DNA of 64,000 nucleotides from Candidatus Poseidoniales archaeon (GCA_028283505.1 JAPOFX010000002.1:36855-100854); one strand, 5' to 3'. Shown: positions 47,463-56,681, numbered from the stretch's first letter. Translations and numbers: made by a program. The notes: generated by a model not told the origin, from the letters alone.

Positions 47463-47932
47463 CTCTGAATAGACTCATCATCCGAAATTACCTTGGCGGT
47501 CATAGATGACCTATACTCTGCGTAGGCTTTTGAAAGGTCGTTGTCAGATGTTGCAATAATCTGTACCGCCAAAGCTCCCGCATTGTCGCCCCTGTCAACG
47601 CCAACAGTGGCTACTGGCATACCTGGAGGCATCTGGACTATTGAAAGAAGTGAATCCATAGGGACCTTACCACCAACTGGGACGCCGATTACTGGTTTGG
47701 TGGTCATGGAAGCTATGACCCCGGGCAAGGCAGCTGCTACTCCTGCCATGCCAATGAAGACCTGACAACCTGAATCCTCAGCTTTGGAGATAATTTCTTC
47801 GAGATATTTTGGCGCCCTGTGGGCTGACGCAACCCTAATCTCGAAGCTCACATCGAACTTTTCGAGCACTGAACGGCACTTCTCGGCGATCGGCAAGTCT
47901 GACTTAGAACCTAGTACGACACATATGTCCAT
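47459..47932 (-). CDS. purE: N5-carboxyaminoimidazole ribonucleotide mutase (PurE)
   Basis: A 157-residue enzyme that converts N5-CAIR to CAIR in purine synthesis. The N-terminal VVLGSKSDLPIAEKC, VASAHRAPKYLEE, VFIGMAGVAAALPGVIAS and GVPVGG are the standard PurE blocks. Size and blocks match class I PurE. It is the first gene of the purE-guaAB pair, with stop and start overlapping. Upstream, 38 bases separate it from an unrelated membrane-protein gene. Confidence 0.96.
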   Translation of the reverse strand: MDICVVLGSKSDLPIAEKCRSVLEKFDVSFEIRVASAHRAPKYLEEIISKAEDSGCQVFIGMAGVAAALPGVIASMTTKPVIGVPVGGKVPMDSLLSIVQMPPGMPVATVGVDRGDNAGALAVQIIATSDNDLSKAYAEYRSSMTAKVISDDESIQR

Positions 47933-47969
47933 GACACTGGGGGAGTAAGGAGGTTCAAATGCCTGCCGT

Positions 47970-48824
47970 TCATTCTTCCTCGTCGATTGGTATCAGATTT
48001 CTGGGCCACTCGACATCAGAGCTGGTAACCGGGAACTCATTTAGAAGTTCATTGATTCTCACGGTTTCGGGATTTCCCTTGAATAGGCAGTCTTGAACGA
48101 AGCCATACTTGCAAACATAAGACAAGGAAATAAAGTCAATTTTTCCTCGACTGAAGCCGTGCAATGCCATTTTTCCCTTGCCGATTGGAACTGTCGCTAT
48201 TTCACCTCTTTTCCAAATTTTTTGAGATATTTTCCAATCTCCACTGAGTGTAGAGGAGTCCCAGGAGTCCGTGCTAATAGGGAGGATTATCCTTGCCGGA
48301 GGAATCATGAATACCTCAGATATCATATTTATTGATCTGAAAAGGGCAACCCAAAATATTGCATACGAGACCCAACCAAATGAAGGAGAATATTCTATAT
48401 GGAATATGAAAAAAATTATTCCAAGTGATATTGATGACCAATCCACCGGCAAGGACAGGAGAGAGTTATCAGAAGTTGGTTGGACATTTCTTGCGTTGGC
48501 TACCGGCAAGATTAGGAGGGCCCATGATAAAACAAATAAAGTGCCAGAGACTAATTGGTCATCTGGAGTCATACCTGTGAAGACCAGAGGGAAGACACTG
48601 GCAATTAGAAAAAACGGCGACCAAGCCAAAGGTTTCAGAATGGGCCATGCTAACGGCCTCATCCTCTGACGTTCCCAGCCAAATCTTGATTCCTCTCTGG
48701 GAGTTGTCAAAACATCAGGAAACTTGTTCTCCGATGGCCTGATTCTGGGAGGTGTTATTTCACCTGGAAGACCCCACCAATATGGATCACCCCTGAGCCA
48801 ATTCCTGTCTCCATGGGCCTCCAT
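47970..48824 (-). CDS. membrane protein of unknown function
   Basis: A 284-residue protein I do not recognise. Four hydrophobic helices occupy about residues 63-175 (SPFFLIASVFPLVFTG, GTLFVLSWALLILPVA, ISLGIIFFIFHIEY, WVSYAIFWVALFRSI). The N-terminal 60 and C-terminal 100 residues are cytosolic-looking. The C-terminal part (IGKGKMALHGFSRGKIDFISLSY) has alternating strand-like pattern without catalytic motif. It lies between purE and the glycine decarboxylase genes but with no overlap to either, so neighbourhood says little. It has no obvious signal peptide. Confidence 0.6.
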   Translation of the reverse strand: MEAHGDRNWLRGDPYWWGLPGEITPPRIRPSENKFPDVLTTPREESRFGWERQRMRPLAWPILKPLAWSPFFLIASVFPLVFTGMTPDDQLVSGTLFVLSWALLILPVANARNVQPTSDNSLLSLPVDWSSISLGIIFFIFHIEYSPSFGWVSYAIFWVALFRSINMISEVFMIPPARIILPISTDSWDSSTLSGDWKISQKIWKRGEIATVPIGKGKMALHGFSRGKIDFISLSYVCKYGFVQDCLFKGNPETVRINELLNEFPVTSSDVEWPRNLIPIDEEE

Positions 48825-48855
48825 GGCGCTGCGAGGGGCATGTAACGCATATGCA

Positions 48856-50361
48856 TTAGGATAGATCTTGAGGCTTATTGTGTCTTAATATCAGATTTCT
48901 TGCTGCCCATACCTCATCAACTCTACCAACCGGAGTAGTGTGTGGGGAGGATAGGATTATTTCTGGGTCCTCGGCTAATATGGAGTGGAAATCTTGGGCG
49001 AACTTATCCAATACCTCCTTGGATTCTGTCTCGGTTGGTTCGAACATTAGGCACTCTGGGACTATCTGGGGAAAATACAGTGTCGGTGCCATGTAGCCAT
49101 AATCCAGAAGTCTCTTTGCAACGTCCTTCCCAGTTACCCCGTTGGCTTCCTTGAGGGGGGACATTGATAGGGTAAATTCGTGCTTTACCACATCGGCAGG
49201 GCATCCCTCCACGGGCATGGCGTGGATTTGTAAATTCGGATCAGGATTCATCATCACATGTCTCAGATAATTTGCATTCAATACCGCATGCTCACTCATT
49301 GTTTCCAGCTCATGGCCATACCTTCTGTAAAATGCCCATGACCTGACTACCGCGCCAGCGTTTCCATTCCACTGTTGGACTTTGCCGATTGTTCTTTCTG
49401 GAGTAACCCAATGGTACCAGTGCCCATCACCAACCCCGACTTCATCTTCCATGGCCTCACGACGCCCCACTATTGGGGCTGGAAGGAATTTGGAAAGGTG
49501 CTCTTTGACTCCGATGGGCCCACTTCCGGGGCCACCTCCTCCATGTGGCTGACTGAAGGTTTTGTGTAGATTGTAGTGTACGGCATCGAAACCCATTCTT
49601 CCAGGGTCAGTCTTTCCCAGAATTGCATTGAAGTTTGCCCCATCGTAGTACATTTGTCCTCCTGCATTATGGACAATTTTAGTCGCTTCCGCGATCTCTG
49701 GTTCAAACACTCCCAGCGTACTTGGGTTTGTTATCATCATAGCCGCCGTATCATCCCCAACTGCTGAACGTAATGCATCGAGATCTATCCTCCCGTCATG
49801 GGCACTTGGGATCTCAATAATCTGATAGCCACACATTGAGGCTGAGGCTGGATTTGTCCCATGCGCTGAATCTGGGACAATGACCTTGTCCCTGTGGCTT
49901 TCTCCCTTCTCTCTATGGTACTCCTGAATACATCTGATTGCAGTAAACTCTCCTTGAGCTCCAGCGACAGGCTGAAGGGTTACGGCATCCATGCCGGAGC
50001 ATATAGCTAACATTTCCTGCATCTCGTAGTAGATTGCCAGAAGCCCTTGCACCTGTGATTCCGGCTGGAGGGGATGGATACGGTCTATACCGGGATGCTG
50101 GACAATCCTTTCATTTAGTCTTGGATTGTGCTTCATTGTACAAGAGCCAAGAGGGTAGAAACCAGTGTCAATTCCGAAATTTTTCTGCGATAGTTGGGTA
50201 TAGTGCCTGACTAACTCTGGCTCACTTGCTCTCGGCCACTCTGGTAATTTGATTCGTCTCAGTTGCTGGGGAATTAATTCTAAGGAGGCCGCTGATATCG
50301 GTTCTGGTTGAGACCACCCAGCCTCCTTGGACCCGTTGAAATCAAAAATAGTTCCCGTCAT
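48856..50361 (-). CDS. gcvPB: glycine dehydrogenase (decarboxylating) subunit 2, P-protein
   Basis: A 501-residue PLP subunit of the glycine cleavage system P-protein in its two-subunit form. The N-terminal IDTGFYPLGSCTMKHNP, the region MYYDGANFNAILG and the PLP lysine in VHYNLHKTFSQPHGGGGPG identify it. It decarboxylates glycine and loads aminomethyl on lipoyl H-protein. The ATG at 50361 has GGAGGGG about six bases upstream and overlaps the gcvPA stop as ATGA; the frame is open to a TTG at 50379. Length agrees with archaeal and Thermotoga-type GcvPB. Confidence 0.95.
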   Translation of the reverse strand: MTGTIFDFNGSKEAGWSQPEPISAASLELIPQQLRRIKLPEWPRASEPELVRHYTQLSQKNFGIDTGFYPLGSCTMKHNPRLNERIVQHPGIDRIHPLQPESQVQGLLAIYYEMQEMLAICSGMDAVTLQPVAGAQGEFTAIRCIQEYHREKGESHRDKVIVPDSAHGTNPASASMCGYQIIEIPSAHDGRIDLDALRSAVGDDTAAMMITNPSTLGVFEPEIAEATKIVHNAGGQMYYDGANFNAILGKTDPGRMGFDAVHYNLHKTFSQPHGGGGPGSGPIGVKEHLSKFLPAPIVGRREAMEDEVGVGDGHWYHWVTPERTIGKVQQWNGNAGAVVRSWAFYRRYGHELETMSEHAVLNANYLRHVMMNPDPNLQIHAMPVEGCPADVVKHEFTLSMSPLKEANGVTGKDVAKRLLDYGYMAPTLYFPQIVPECLMFEPTETESKEVLDKFAQDFHSILAEDPEIILSSPHTTPVGRVDEVWAARNLILRHNKPQDLS

Positions 50362-51722
50362 TCTGACCCCTCCACCCAAGATGTGAGCGCTTCCTTCAGG
50401 GCAATAATGTCCAACTCTGAGGTCCTCTCATCACACCCCACAAGGATCCATGAGGACTTGTCCTTCCACCAGTTCCCCAAGTCAAATCCTGCTGTGACTC
50501 CCAATTTATCCATGTGAGATAGAGCATCTTCGGATTTTCCCGGAATCTTGATCGCGAATTCTCTGAAGACGGGTGAATTAGGGAATGCCAATTCCACACC
50601 CTCTACAGAAGAGACTTCATTCATTGCCCTGACAGTCGATGCCAGTATTCTTAGGGACAATTTCTCTAATCCAACAGGTCCAAGAAGTGCCATGTGCATA
50701 GCTCCCATTAATGCGATTAATGTCTCATTGGAGCAGATATTAGATGTCGCTCTATGTCTTCGGATGTGTTGCTCTCTGGTGGATAAAGTAAGGGTGTACG
50801 CGGTTTTGCCAGCAGTGTCAATACTCTGCCCGACAACTCTACCGGGCATTAGGCGTAGGAAGTCTTTGGTACATGCAAATATGCCGTAAATAGGCCCTCC
50901 AGCAGTGGGCCCTATTCCGAAAGGCTGCCCCTCTCCGACTACTATATCGGCTCCCCAATTTCCAGGGGGTTCAACCAGCCCAAGAGTAGTAACATCGACA
51001 CCGACAATAATTGCGGTTTCTTCTCCGACAATCTCTCTAAGCCTGATCAGGCCTTCATCCAAAATTCCGAATGAATTTGGCTGCTCTACGTATACAGCGC
51101 ATGAGCCGGACGCCAATGAGGCCTTTTCCAAATCAAGGAGGCCGTCTTCTCGATGTGGGAGTTTGATTATCTCAATACCAACTCCCTGAGTATAATTGTG
51201 TATGACGGACATTCTGTGAGGAGGGACTAACTCAGATATAAAGACGGTATTAGGTTTCTCCACTTTTTTTGACTTTACTCTTACTGCGCATGTAATCGCT
51301 TCGGCGGCTGAAGTACTGGCATCGTACATTGAGACATTGGAAATAGGAAGCTGTACTAGCTCTGATATCATTGTCTGGAATTCCCACATGGCCTGTAGCA
51401 TTCCTTGGCTGACCTCCGGTTGATAGGGGGTGTAAGAGGTCAGAAACTCCCCCCTGGTGGCAATCATTGGCACCATGGATGGTACGAAGTTCCTTGCTAG
51501 TCCTGCTGACAGGAATGAGGGGCGACAATCAAGGTCGACATTTGTCCCTAACAGTTTATTTGCATCTCTGACAATTTCCTCTTCAGATTGTGGTCCGGGC
51601 AGAGGCAGTGGGCCTTTTGACCTGATTTCCTCGGGGATATCCGAAAATAAATCATCTATGGATTTTAACCCCATTATTTCGAGCATTTCTTGCTCCCTAC
51701 CGAGATTTGGCAACTGGTCCAC
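50358..51722 (-). CDS. gcvPA: glycine dehydrogenase (decarboxylating) subunit 1, P-protein
   Basis: A 454-residue partner of GcvPB. Typical blocks are FLSAGLARNFVPSMVP, YTPYQPEVSQGMLQAMWEFQ, VSMYDASTSAAEAITCA and PFGIGPTAGGPIYGIFAC. With GcvPB it forms the heterotetrameric P-protein. The start is GTG at 51722 with GAGGGA just upstream. gcvPB follows with a four-base overlap. gcvT lies 2.5 kb away in the same direction, separated by two other genes; no gcvH is visible in the window. Confidence 0.95.
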   Translation of the reverse strand: MDQLPNLGREQEMLEIMGLKSIDDLFSDIPEEIRSKGPLPLPGPQSEEEIVRDANKLLGTNVDLDCRPSFLSAGLARNFVPSMVPMIATRGEFLTSYTPYQPEVSQGMLQAMWEFQTMISELVQLPISNVSMYDASTSAAEAITCAVRVKSKKVEKPNTVFISELVPPHRMSVIHNYTQGVGIEIIKLPHREDGLLDLEKASLASGSCAVYVEQPNSFGILDEGLIRLREIVGEETAIIVGVDVTTLGLVEPPGNWGADIVVGEGQPFGIGPTAGGPIYGIFACTKDFLRLMPGRVVGQSIDTAGKTAYTLTLSTREQHIRRHRATSNICSNETLIALMGAMHMALLGPVGLEKLSLRILASTVRAMNEVSSVEGVELAFPNSPVFREFAIKIPGKSEDALSHMDKLGVTAGFDLGNWWKDKSSWILVGCDERTSELDIIALKEALTSWVEGSE

Positions 51723-51830
51723 GATATCCCTCGATTCTTTGGAGGAGTAGGGAGTTTATGATTATCTTTGAGTGAGATTCTGCGGTGGGCACCGACACAC
51801 TCTTATTACTTCCAAGTCAGTCAAGTCAGC

Positions 51831-52676
51831 ATGAAGGTCGCGATAACTGCCTCCGACGGGTTTGTAGCTCCCTACATCATTGATGCACTGGGGGATTCAG
51901 CAGTGGTGATCCCGGACGAAGTTTTGGCCGATAATGTGTCACTGGACGTTTTGCTCACTCCTTGTAACGCCCTCATCCACATCAATTCACGGCCTGTAGA
52001 CACCAGCGTAGCCAGAGATGATAGGGAATCCAAGCTAATCATGCGTGAAGCCGCGAGACCTGTTTTGGACGCAGTGAATAGGCATGGAGAGCTACACATG
52101 ATTATTCTAGGGACACTGAGGGTCCATCCCCATTGGTCGCCTGGTGATGACTACTACGGACCTGAGTCCTCATTATCTCCTAGAGATACAGCGGCTGAAG
52201 GCCAGTTATGGCTAGAGGAGAACGCTTTGGAGAGGGCCGAGGCTGACAGGCCGGTTAGTGTGATCAGGGCCTCTAACGTTCAGGGAGTCCCAATTTCTGG
52301 CCCTCCTGGTAACGGTATACTACACAAATGGGCCGATGAAAGTCAAATCGGTTGGATTAACGTGCCTGGCACTGGAGAGGACCTCAAAGATCTCGTGCAT
52401 GTCGAAGACTTGGTTAGGGTGGTTCTCTCGGTCCTCGATAATCCCCCACCAACACGTGAGAGCTTTGCCGTAGGGTCGGGGAAAGGGATTACAATGAACG
52501 AACTAGCAAATATTTACAACCAGAAAACCGGGGCTTCCGTTGAATTGAACCAGTCCTCAGAGGGAGAGGTTTGGGGAATTGTTGATGCTTGGTTCTTGGA
52601 ACACAGGTGCGGATTCAGACCTTCAATCAGTCTTGAAGAGATGATTGAAGAGGCATTGGCTGCTTCGGGCTACTGA
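51831..52676 (+). CDS. NAD-dependent epimerase/dehydratase-like protein
   Basis: A 281-residue Rossmann-type protein of the extended SDR group. I chose the ATG at 51831 (MKVAITASDGFVAPYI); the frame is open to 51768. The segments MIILGTLRVHP, VSVIRASNVQG, DLKDLVHVEDLVRVVLSVL-like and FAVGSGKGITMNELA fit the epimerase fold. The usual GxxGxxG is replaced by TASDGFVA, and no YxxxK pair is evident, so cofactor binding or catalysis may be altered. It could act on a nucleotide sugar, which would fit the N-glycosylation theme, or have lost enzymatic activity. It overlaps the convergent EF-hand gene by seven bases. Confidence 0.65.
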   Translation: MKVAITASDGFVAPYIIDALGDSAVVIPDEVLADNVSLDVLLTPCNALIHINSRPVDTSVARDDRESKLIMREAARPVLDAVNRHGELHMIILGTLRVHPHWSPGDDYYGPESSLSPRDTAAEGQLWLEENALERAEADRPVSVIRASNVQGVPISGPPGNGILHKWADESQIGWINVPGTGEDLKDLVHVEDLVRVVLSVLDNPPPTRESFAVGSGKGITMNELANIYNQKTGASVELNQSSEGEVWGIVDAWFLEHRCGFRPSISLEEMIEEALAASGY

Positions 52677-54142
52677 GCGTTCAATATCACTCTTTTTCTT
52701 ATTGAATTCCACCCATCAAACATACAAGAAATGTCCTCTTCGTGACCTGGTTTGTAGGAAGAAATATCTCTATCTGATGGCATCCTTATCTCGACGTCGG
52801 CGGAGGGTGAACCGCCCTGGGGAGTGGTTAGGGATGCTATTATTGTGCTTCCTCCCCTGTACTTATCGTCAATTCCGATTCCGAAACTCCTCTCTATTGA
52901 GGATACTCTCACTTGAACTGTGACTAGTGTGCCTGAAAATTTCTCATTTAGCGAATTTTGCTCAGAAAGCATTCCTGCAGAGGAAAATGATTGGATAATA
53001 GTGTGGATGGTGTCGTGACCTGATACAGACTCAACTCCGGAGAGTTCCTTAAAGCTAGCATTATCTGGTGTATCCTGGATTACTTCTTCCTCTTGTTGCA
53101 CCTGAGGCTCTTTTTCTTCAGCTACCGGTATTTGGGCAGGGTTATCTGCCAACGACGAAGCTGCGGCAACCCCTAACGTAGCTGCTGATAGGCCTAGTGC
53201 AACATCTGCACTTGAGGGGATTCTCGATGTGGCGATTAGCTGAAACGAGTCTGCCTTAGCCTTCCATAATTCTCTAGCGGGGTTCTGGAACAGGGTCGGT
53301 AGCTTGGAAATCTTAGATTCAGCCTCATTATCTGCGATTTCCCTAGCTGTCTGCAGAGATTCCAAGGTCGAGAATTCTGAAGCCTCTAAATTTCCTAGGA
53401 TGTTAGTGAAATCCTCGGAAACATCGCTCATTAGGACTGACGGATCATCACTCTCAACGACCTCAATTTCCGGGGTCTCGTAACCCCGATCGTATTCAGA
53501 TGTATCAGTGAGGTCTTCTGTGTCACTGAGAGTGCCCTGTTCCGTGGACTGGCCCACTTGTTCCGAGCTATTCATCTCGATGGTAATCCTTCCAACTCCA
53601 ACCCACCTTCTAGTTCCGAGTGGGAGTTCTCCGTTTGCTGGTGGCCTCGTCCATCCCCCTCTGTAGTAGTCTTTATCTCCATTCTGTTCCCTGTCATCGA
53701 GACTCCAGGAGCTTGCTCCTCCGGAACCCGCGTTGTAGAAATACATTCTAGCACCGTTGGAATTCATGAAAATCGGCTTTCCATTCGTTTCTCCATTTGG
53801 GGCGTATGTTCCGTTGTAGAATTCGTTTGGATGGTCTGAGATAGTGAGAGAATTGCCTGCTATGTAGGTTTCTGAGGGACCTGAATCAACCAGAGCTAGT
53901 ATTTCACGTAGATCGATTACACCATTCCCATCGGAGTCTAGTACTGAGAAAATAGCGTTTACTATAGCACCAGGTGCTTTTTGCCCTGTAATGGACGTCA
54001 AAGCGGCCTCGAATTCTGAAAGATTGAGGGTTCCGTTGTCATCGAGATCATATTTGGAAAACAGGGCTTCTGCAGAAATCCCTCTCGATTTCAATATTGT
54101 CTGTAAATTCTTAATTGCTACAGCCTCAATTCCGCCGCTCAC
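52670..54142 (-). CDS. cytosolic protein with two N-terminal EF-hands, otherwise unknown
   Basis: A 490-residue protein without a signal peptide. EF-hand 1 (D32-L-D34-D-N36-G-T38 to E43) and EF-hand 2 (D69-S-D71-G-N73-G-V75 to E80) are full 12-residue loops with flanking helices, paired as in calmodulin. Residues about 105-185 contain aromatic and Gly-rich segments (MYFYNAGSGGASSWSLDD), resembling a small beta-domain. A long acidic linker follows, then an Ala-rich helix (about 312-332) and a C-terminal strand-rich part. The start is GTG at 54142. Calcium binding is strongly suggested; the rest is unrecognised. Confidence 0.7.
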   Translation of the reverse strand: MSGGIEAVAIKNLQTILKSRGISAEALFSKYDLDDNGTLNLSEFEAALTSITGQKAPGAIVNAIFSVLDSDGNGVIDLREILALVDSGPSETYIAGNSLTISDHPNEFYNGTYAPNGETNGKPIFMNSNGARMYFYNAGSGGASSWSLDDREQNGDKDYYRGGWTRPPANGELPLGTRRWVGVGRITIEMNSSEQVGQSTEQGTLSDTEDLTDTSEYDRGYETPEIEVVESDDPSVLMSDVSEDFTNILGNLEASEFSTLESLQTAREIADNEAESKISKLPTLFQNPARELWKAKADSFQLIATSRIPSSADVALGLSAATLGVAAASSLADNPAQIPVAEEKEPQVQQEEEVIQDTPDNASFKELSGVESVSGHDTIHTIIQSFSSAGMLSEQNSLNEKFSGTLVTVQVRVSSIERSFGIGIDDKYRGGSTIIASLTTPQGGSPSADVEIRMPSDRDISSYKPGHEEDISCMFDGWNSIRKRVILNAQ

Positions 54143-54196
54143 TGTATCTCCCCATGCCCTGACGAGGGACGTTCAGCAATGAGTGTTGCCACTGCA

Positions 54197-55345
54197 TCAA
54201 AGGAATGGCGGACTTACCACGATCGCCTCGACAGTCCTTCTGGGGGATGCCTTTATCCAGACGCTTTGGCCAATATCGGCTTCGTTCAGGTAGGCCATTG
54301 CAATTCCAATACCGCCCAAACTTGGAGAGGGGGCACCGCTAGTAACATATCCGATGATTTCTGAGTCTACTGATTCAGAAGACAGTACTGGATGCCCGGG
54401 CCTAGGAGATGGCCCCCTACCAACACATCTAATCCCCGCCCACCTTGGAGAATCATCTAGGAATTTCTCAACGCCTGACTTACCAATGAATTCATGATTC
54501 ATGCTGAGACCGAATGGGACGTGAGTTTCCGCTGTATTTCTACATAGAAATCCCTCGGGAAGATTCACGTCAGGAGATATGCCTAGACCTGGCCAAAGAA
54601 AGTCCTGCCCGGATAGTAAGTATCCCTTTTCCAGCCTTAGTGTATCTCTGGCTCCTAGCCCTACCGGAACCAAGCCAATCTCAGAACCTGTAGTGATGAG
54701 TTCCTTCCAAAGAATGGTTGCCTGACTGTTGGGTATGAATATTTCCGCTCCCTTTTCGCCTGTGTAACCTGTACCTTGTATCCACCCTGTTATGCCTAGG
54801 TCATTGTTAGCGATTTCGCGACATCTAAATCTACCAATTCTGTTGTCTTCTCCGATTACTCTTGAAATTGCCTCCTCAGACTTTGGCCCTTGAACGGCAA
54901 TGATACTCATATCTTCTGATTCATCAAGGATTTTTACTGAACCGTCTTCTGGGAGAAATCTGTTGAACCATTCAAACATGGTGGAAACCATCGATGCATT
55001 GGGCACTCCAAGAATTTCATTTTCTGACTTTACTGCAAAAATCATATCATCGATTAAATTACCATCCTCATCCAGAAAATGTGTATATCCGCAAGACCCC
55101 TCCGTGAATTTTCGAAAGTCTTGTGTGCCAATACCAGAAAGCCAATCGGCAACATTGTGACCTACAAATCTGAAGAGGCCCATATGAGAAACATCAAAAA
55201 TACCAACAGTGGATCTAGTTGCCATGTGCTCTTCCTTAATTGACGAATACCATATCGGGAGCTCAAAACCGTGAAAATCGACTATTTTACCCCCACACTC
55301 AATGTGAGATTCGTAAAGTGAAGTCCTGACAAGGTTGTTTTCCAT
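54197..55345 (-). CDS. gcvT: aminomethyltransferase, glycine cleavage T-protein
   Basis: A 382-residue enzyme that transfers the methylene group from aminomethyl H-protein to the folate-type carrier, releasing ammonia. Signatures are FHGFELPIWYSSIKEEH, GIFDVSHMGLF, GYTGEKGAEIFIPN and GLGARDTLRLEKGYLLSG. The region with the conserved aspartate lies around residue 90. The ATG at 55345 has no ribosome site but a T/A-rich stretch about 25-30 bases upstream, so a leaderless transcript is likely. It is separate from gcvPA-gcvPB and divergent from tfb. Confidence 0.95.
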   Translation of the reverse strand: MENNLVRTSLYESHIECGGKIVDFHGFELPIWYSSIKEEHMATRSTVGIFDVSHMGLFRFVGHNVADWLSGIGTQDFRKFTEGSCGYTHFLDEDGNLIDDMIFAVKSENEILGVPNASMVSTMFEWFNRFLPEDGSVKILDESEDMSIIAVQGPKSEEAISRVIGEDNRIGRFRCREIANNDLGITGWIQGTGYTGEKGAEIFIPNSQATILWKELITTGSEIGLVPVGLGARDTLRLEKGYLLSGQDFLWPGLGISPDVNLPEGFLCRNTAETHVPFGLSMNHEFIGKSGVEKFLDDSPRWAGIRCVGRGPSPRPGHPVLSSESVDSEIIGYVTSGAPSPSLGGIGIAMAYLNEADIGQSVWIKASPRRTVEAIVVSPPFL

Positions 55346-55481
55346 GGCAATTGGAGGAGTGTGAGGGAAAATAAGTTTGGCATTAAACGATGATTTGTCA
55401 TTGATTTATCCGAAAAGCAGTGTAATCATCTTATACGCAGGTTTAAGTAAGATAGCTATCACTATACAACCATTGGTTGAC

Positions 55482-56507
55482 ATGATAGAAGAAGATTCCA
55501 ACAGTTCGCGCAACTCCAAGGCCGAGGAGCCTGCCAAAACTGGAAGAAGAGGCGCGATAATCCCTTCAATGAGGCCATCGGAGAGTAGAAAAACAGAGTC
55601 AGTCTTTAGGCCGTGCTCCATCTGCGGATCAAGCTCATGGGACACCGACGAGATCAGAGGTGAAACGTCCTGCTCTGTGTGCGGATATGTCGCCGAGGAG
55701 AATATGATTGACCTCGGAGCAGAGTGGACGAATCATTCAGGAGGGGAAGATAAGAGCAGAGTTGGCGCGCCCACAACACTCACACTTTCTGACAAGGGAC
55801 TCTCCACTGAGATAAGAAGGTCTGATCTAACATCCGGGGCCGCAAAAAGACACGGAATGTCTGGCAAGGCACTGAGAGATTGGAGAAGGAGGCAACGAAT
55901 CGATCAGCGAAGTAAGACAAGGGACAGCAGAAGCAGGAATCTCTCCAAAGCTATGCAATTCATCAGAGACAGAGGCGACCTTCCCCCACAAATTGAGCAG
56001 GAGGCAGCAGGACTCTACAGGCATTCTGTCGAAAGGGGACTTGTCACTGGGAGGAGTATCAGAGGAGTTTCCGCTGCGTGTGTTTATGTCGCCGCAAGGG
56101 AAGCCAGAATTCCCAGGAAGATAGAAGACGTCGCTGATGCTTTTGACATGACTTCGGATGTAGATCTTAAAGAACTAAAGAGAACCATTAGGCTGGTATC
56201 AAGATTCCTTGGTGCCCATCACATCACAGGACCTGAGGAGTATTTCGAGAAGTTCCACTCTGACTTGGGAATGAAGCCAGAAGTATTGGGCAGAGTTAGG
56301 GAAATGTGGAGATTGGTTAAAGACGATCTTTCTTGGCAAGGAAAAAAGCCCTCGGGAATAGCTGGAGTCATAATATACAAGGCATCACAGGAAAGTGATT
56401 CTCCAAGGACTCAGAGTGAAGTTTGCAAAGTATCTGGAATAAGCGAGGTTACCTTGAGGGGACTTCTGAAAATCCTGAACCAAAAGCTTTCAATCAAGCA
56501 ATTTTGA
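55482..56507 (+). CDS. tfb: transcription initiation factor B (TFB)
   Basis: A 341-residue archaeal TFIIB homologue that recruits RNA polymerase to TATA-bound TBP. The N-terminal zinc ribbon has C45-x2-C48 and C64-x2-C67 (CSICG, CSVCG). The B-reader/linker region follows (GAEWTNHSGG), and two cyclin folds occupy about 140-235 and 240-340 (VSAACVYVAAREARIPR; SGIAGVIIYKASQ). The ATG at 55482 fits this; the frame is open to 55377. A TTTAAG element about 38 bases before the ATG may be its TATA box. It may be one of several TFBs in the genome, but only one is here. Confidence 0.95.
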   Translation: MIEEDSNSSRNSKAEEPAKTGRRGAIIPSMRPSESRKTESVFRPCSICGSSSWDTDEIRGETSCSVCGYVAEENMIDLGAEWTNHSGGEDKSRVGAPTTLTLSDKGLSTEIRRSDLTSGAAKRHGMSGKALRDWRRRQRIDQRSKTRDSRSRNLSKAMQFIRDRGDLPPQIEQEAAGLYRHSVERGLVTGRSIRGVSAACVYVAAREARIPRKIEDVADAFDMTSDVDLKELKRTIRLVSRFLGAHHITGPEEYFEKFHSDLGMKPEVLGRVREMWRLVKDDLSWQGKKPSGIAGVIIYKASQESDSPRTQSEVCKVSGISEVTLRGLLKILNQKLSIKQF

Positions 56508-56534
56508 TGCCCTGTTCATCGTTGCAAAAACGAC

Positions 56535-56545
56535 TGTATATATGC
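56535..56545 (+). promoter_or_regulatory. TATA box of the peptide-SDR-Rieske operon
   Basis: TGTATATATGC centres about 26 bases upstream of the ATG at 56566, the ideal archaeal distance from TATA box to a leaderless transcription start. It is 140 bases before the SDR start. This favours an mRNA beginning at or near 56566. Confidence 0.5.
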
Positions 56546-56565
56546 AGAGTCTTACATCGAAAACC

Positions 56566-56661
56566 ATGAGCATTACCACCAACAGCGATCTTCTGTGGGA
56601 AAGGCTGGAGCTCCAACTTGATTCTTGGGAGTTCCCTACAGATCCATCGAAGTCTGGGTGA
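56566..56661 (+). CDS. possible 31-residue leaderless small protein
   Basis: ATG at 56566 opens a 31-codon frame ending in TGA at 56659-56661 and begins MSITTNSDLLWERLELQLDS. A TATA box lies the right distance upstream for a leaderless start at this ATG. The next gene (SDR, ATG 56682) has its own GAGG site at 56671-56674, as an internal cistron would. The peptide is acidic with an amphipathic helix-like LLWERLELQLDSW. I do not recognise it; conservation would decide whether it is real. Confidence 0.4.
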   Translation: MSITTNSDLLWERLELQLDSWEFPTDPSKSG

Positions 56662-56681
56662 AAAACTAACGAGGCTACAAA

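Noticed and set aside
48271-48669. 132-codon plus-strand frame opposite the unknown membrane protein at 47970-48824
   Set aside because: No motif or start signal, while the minus-strand frame shows membrane-helix organisation, so the latter is preferred, though with moderate certainty.
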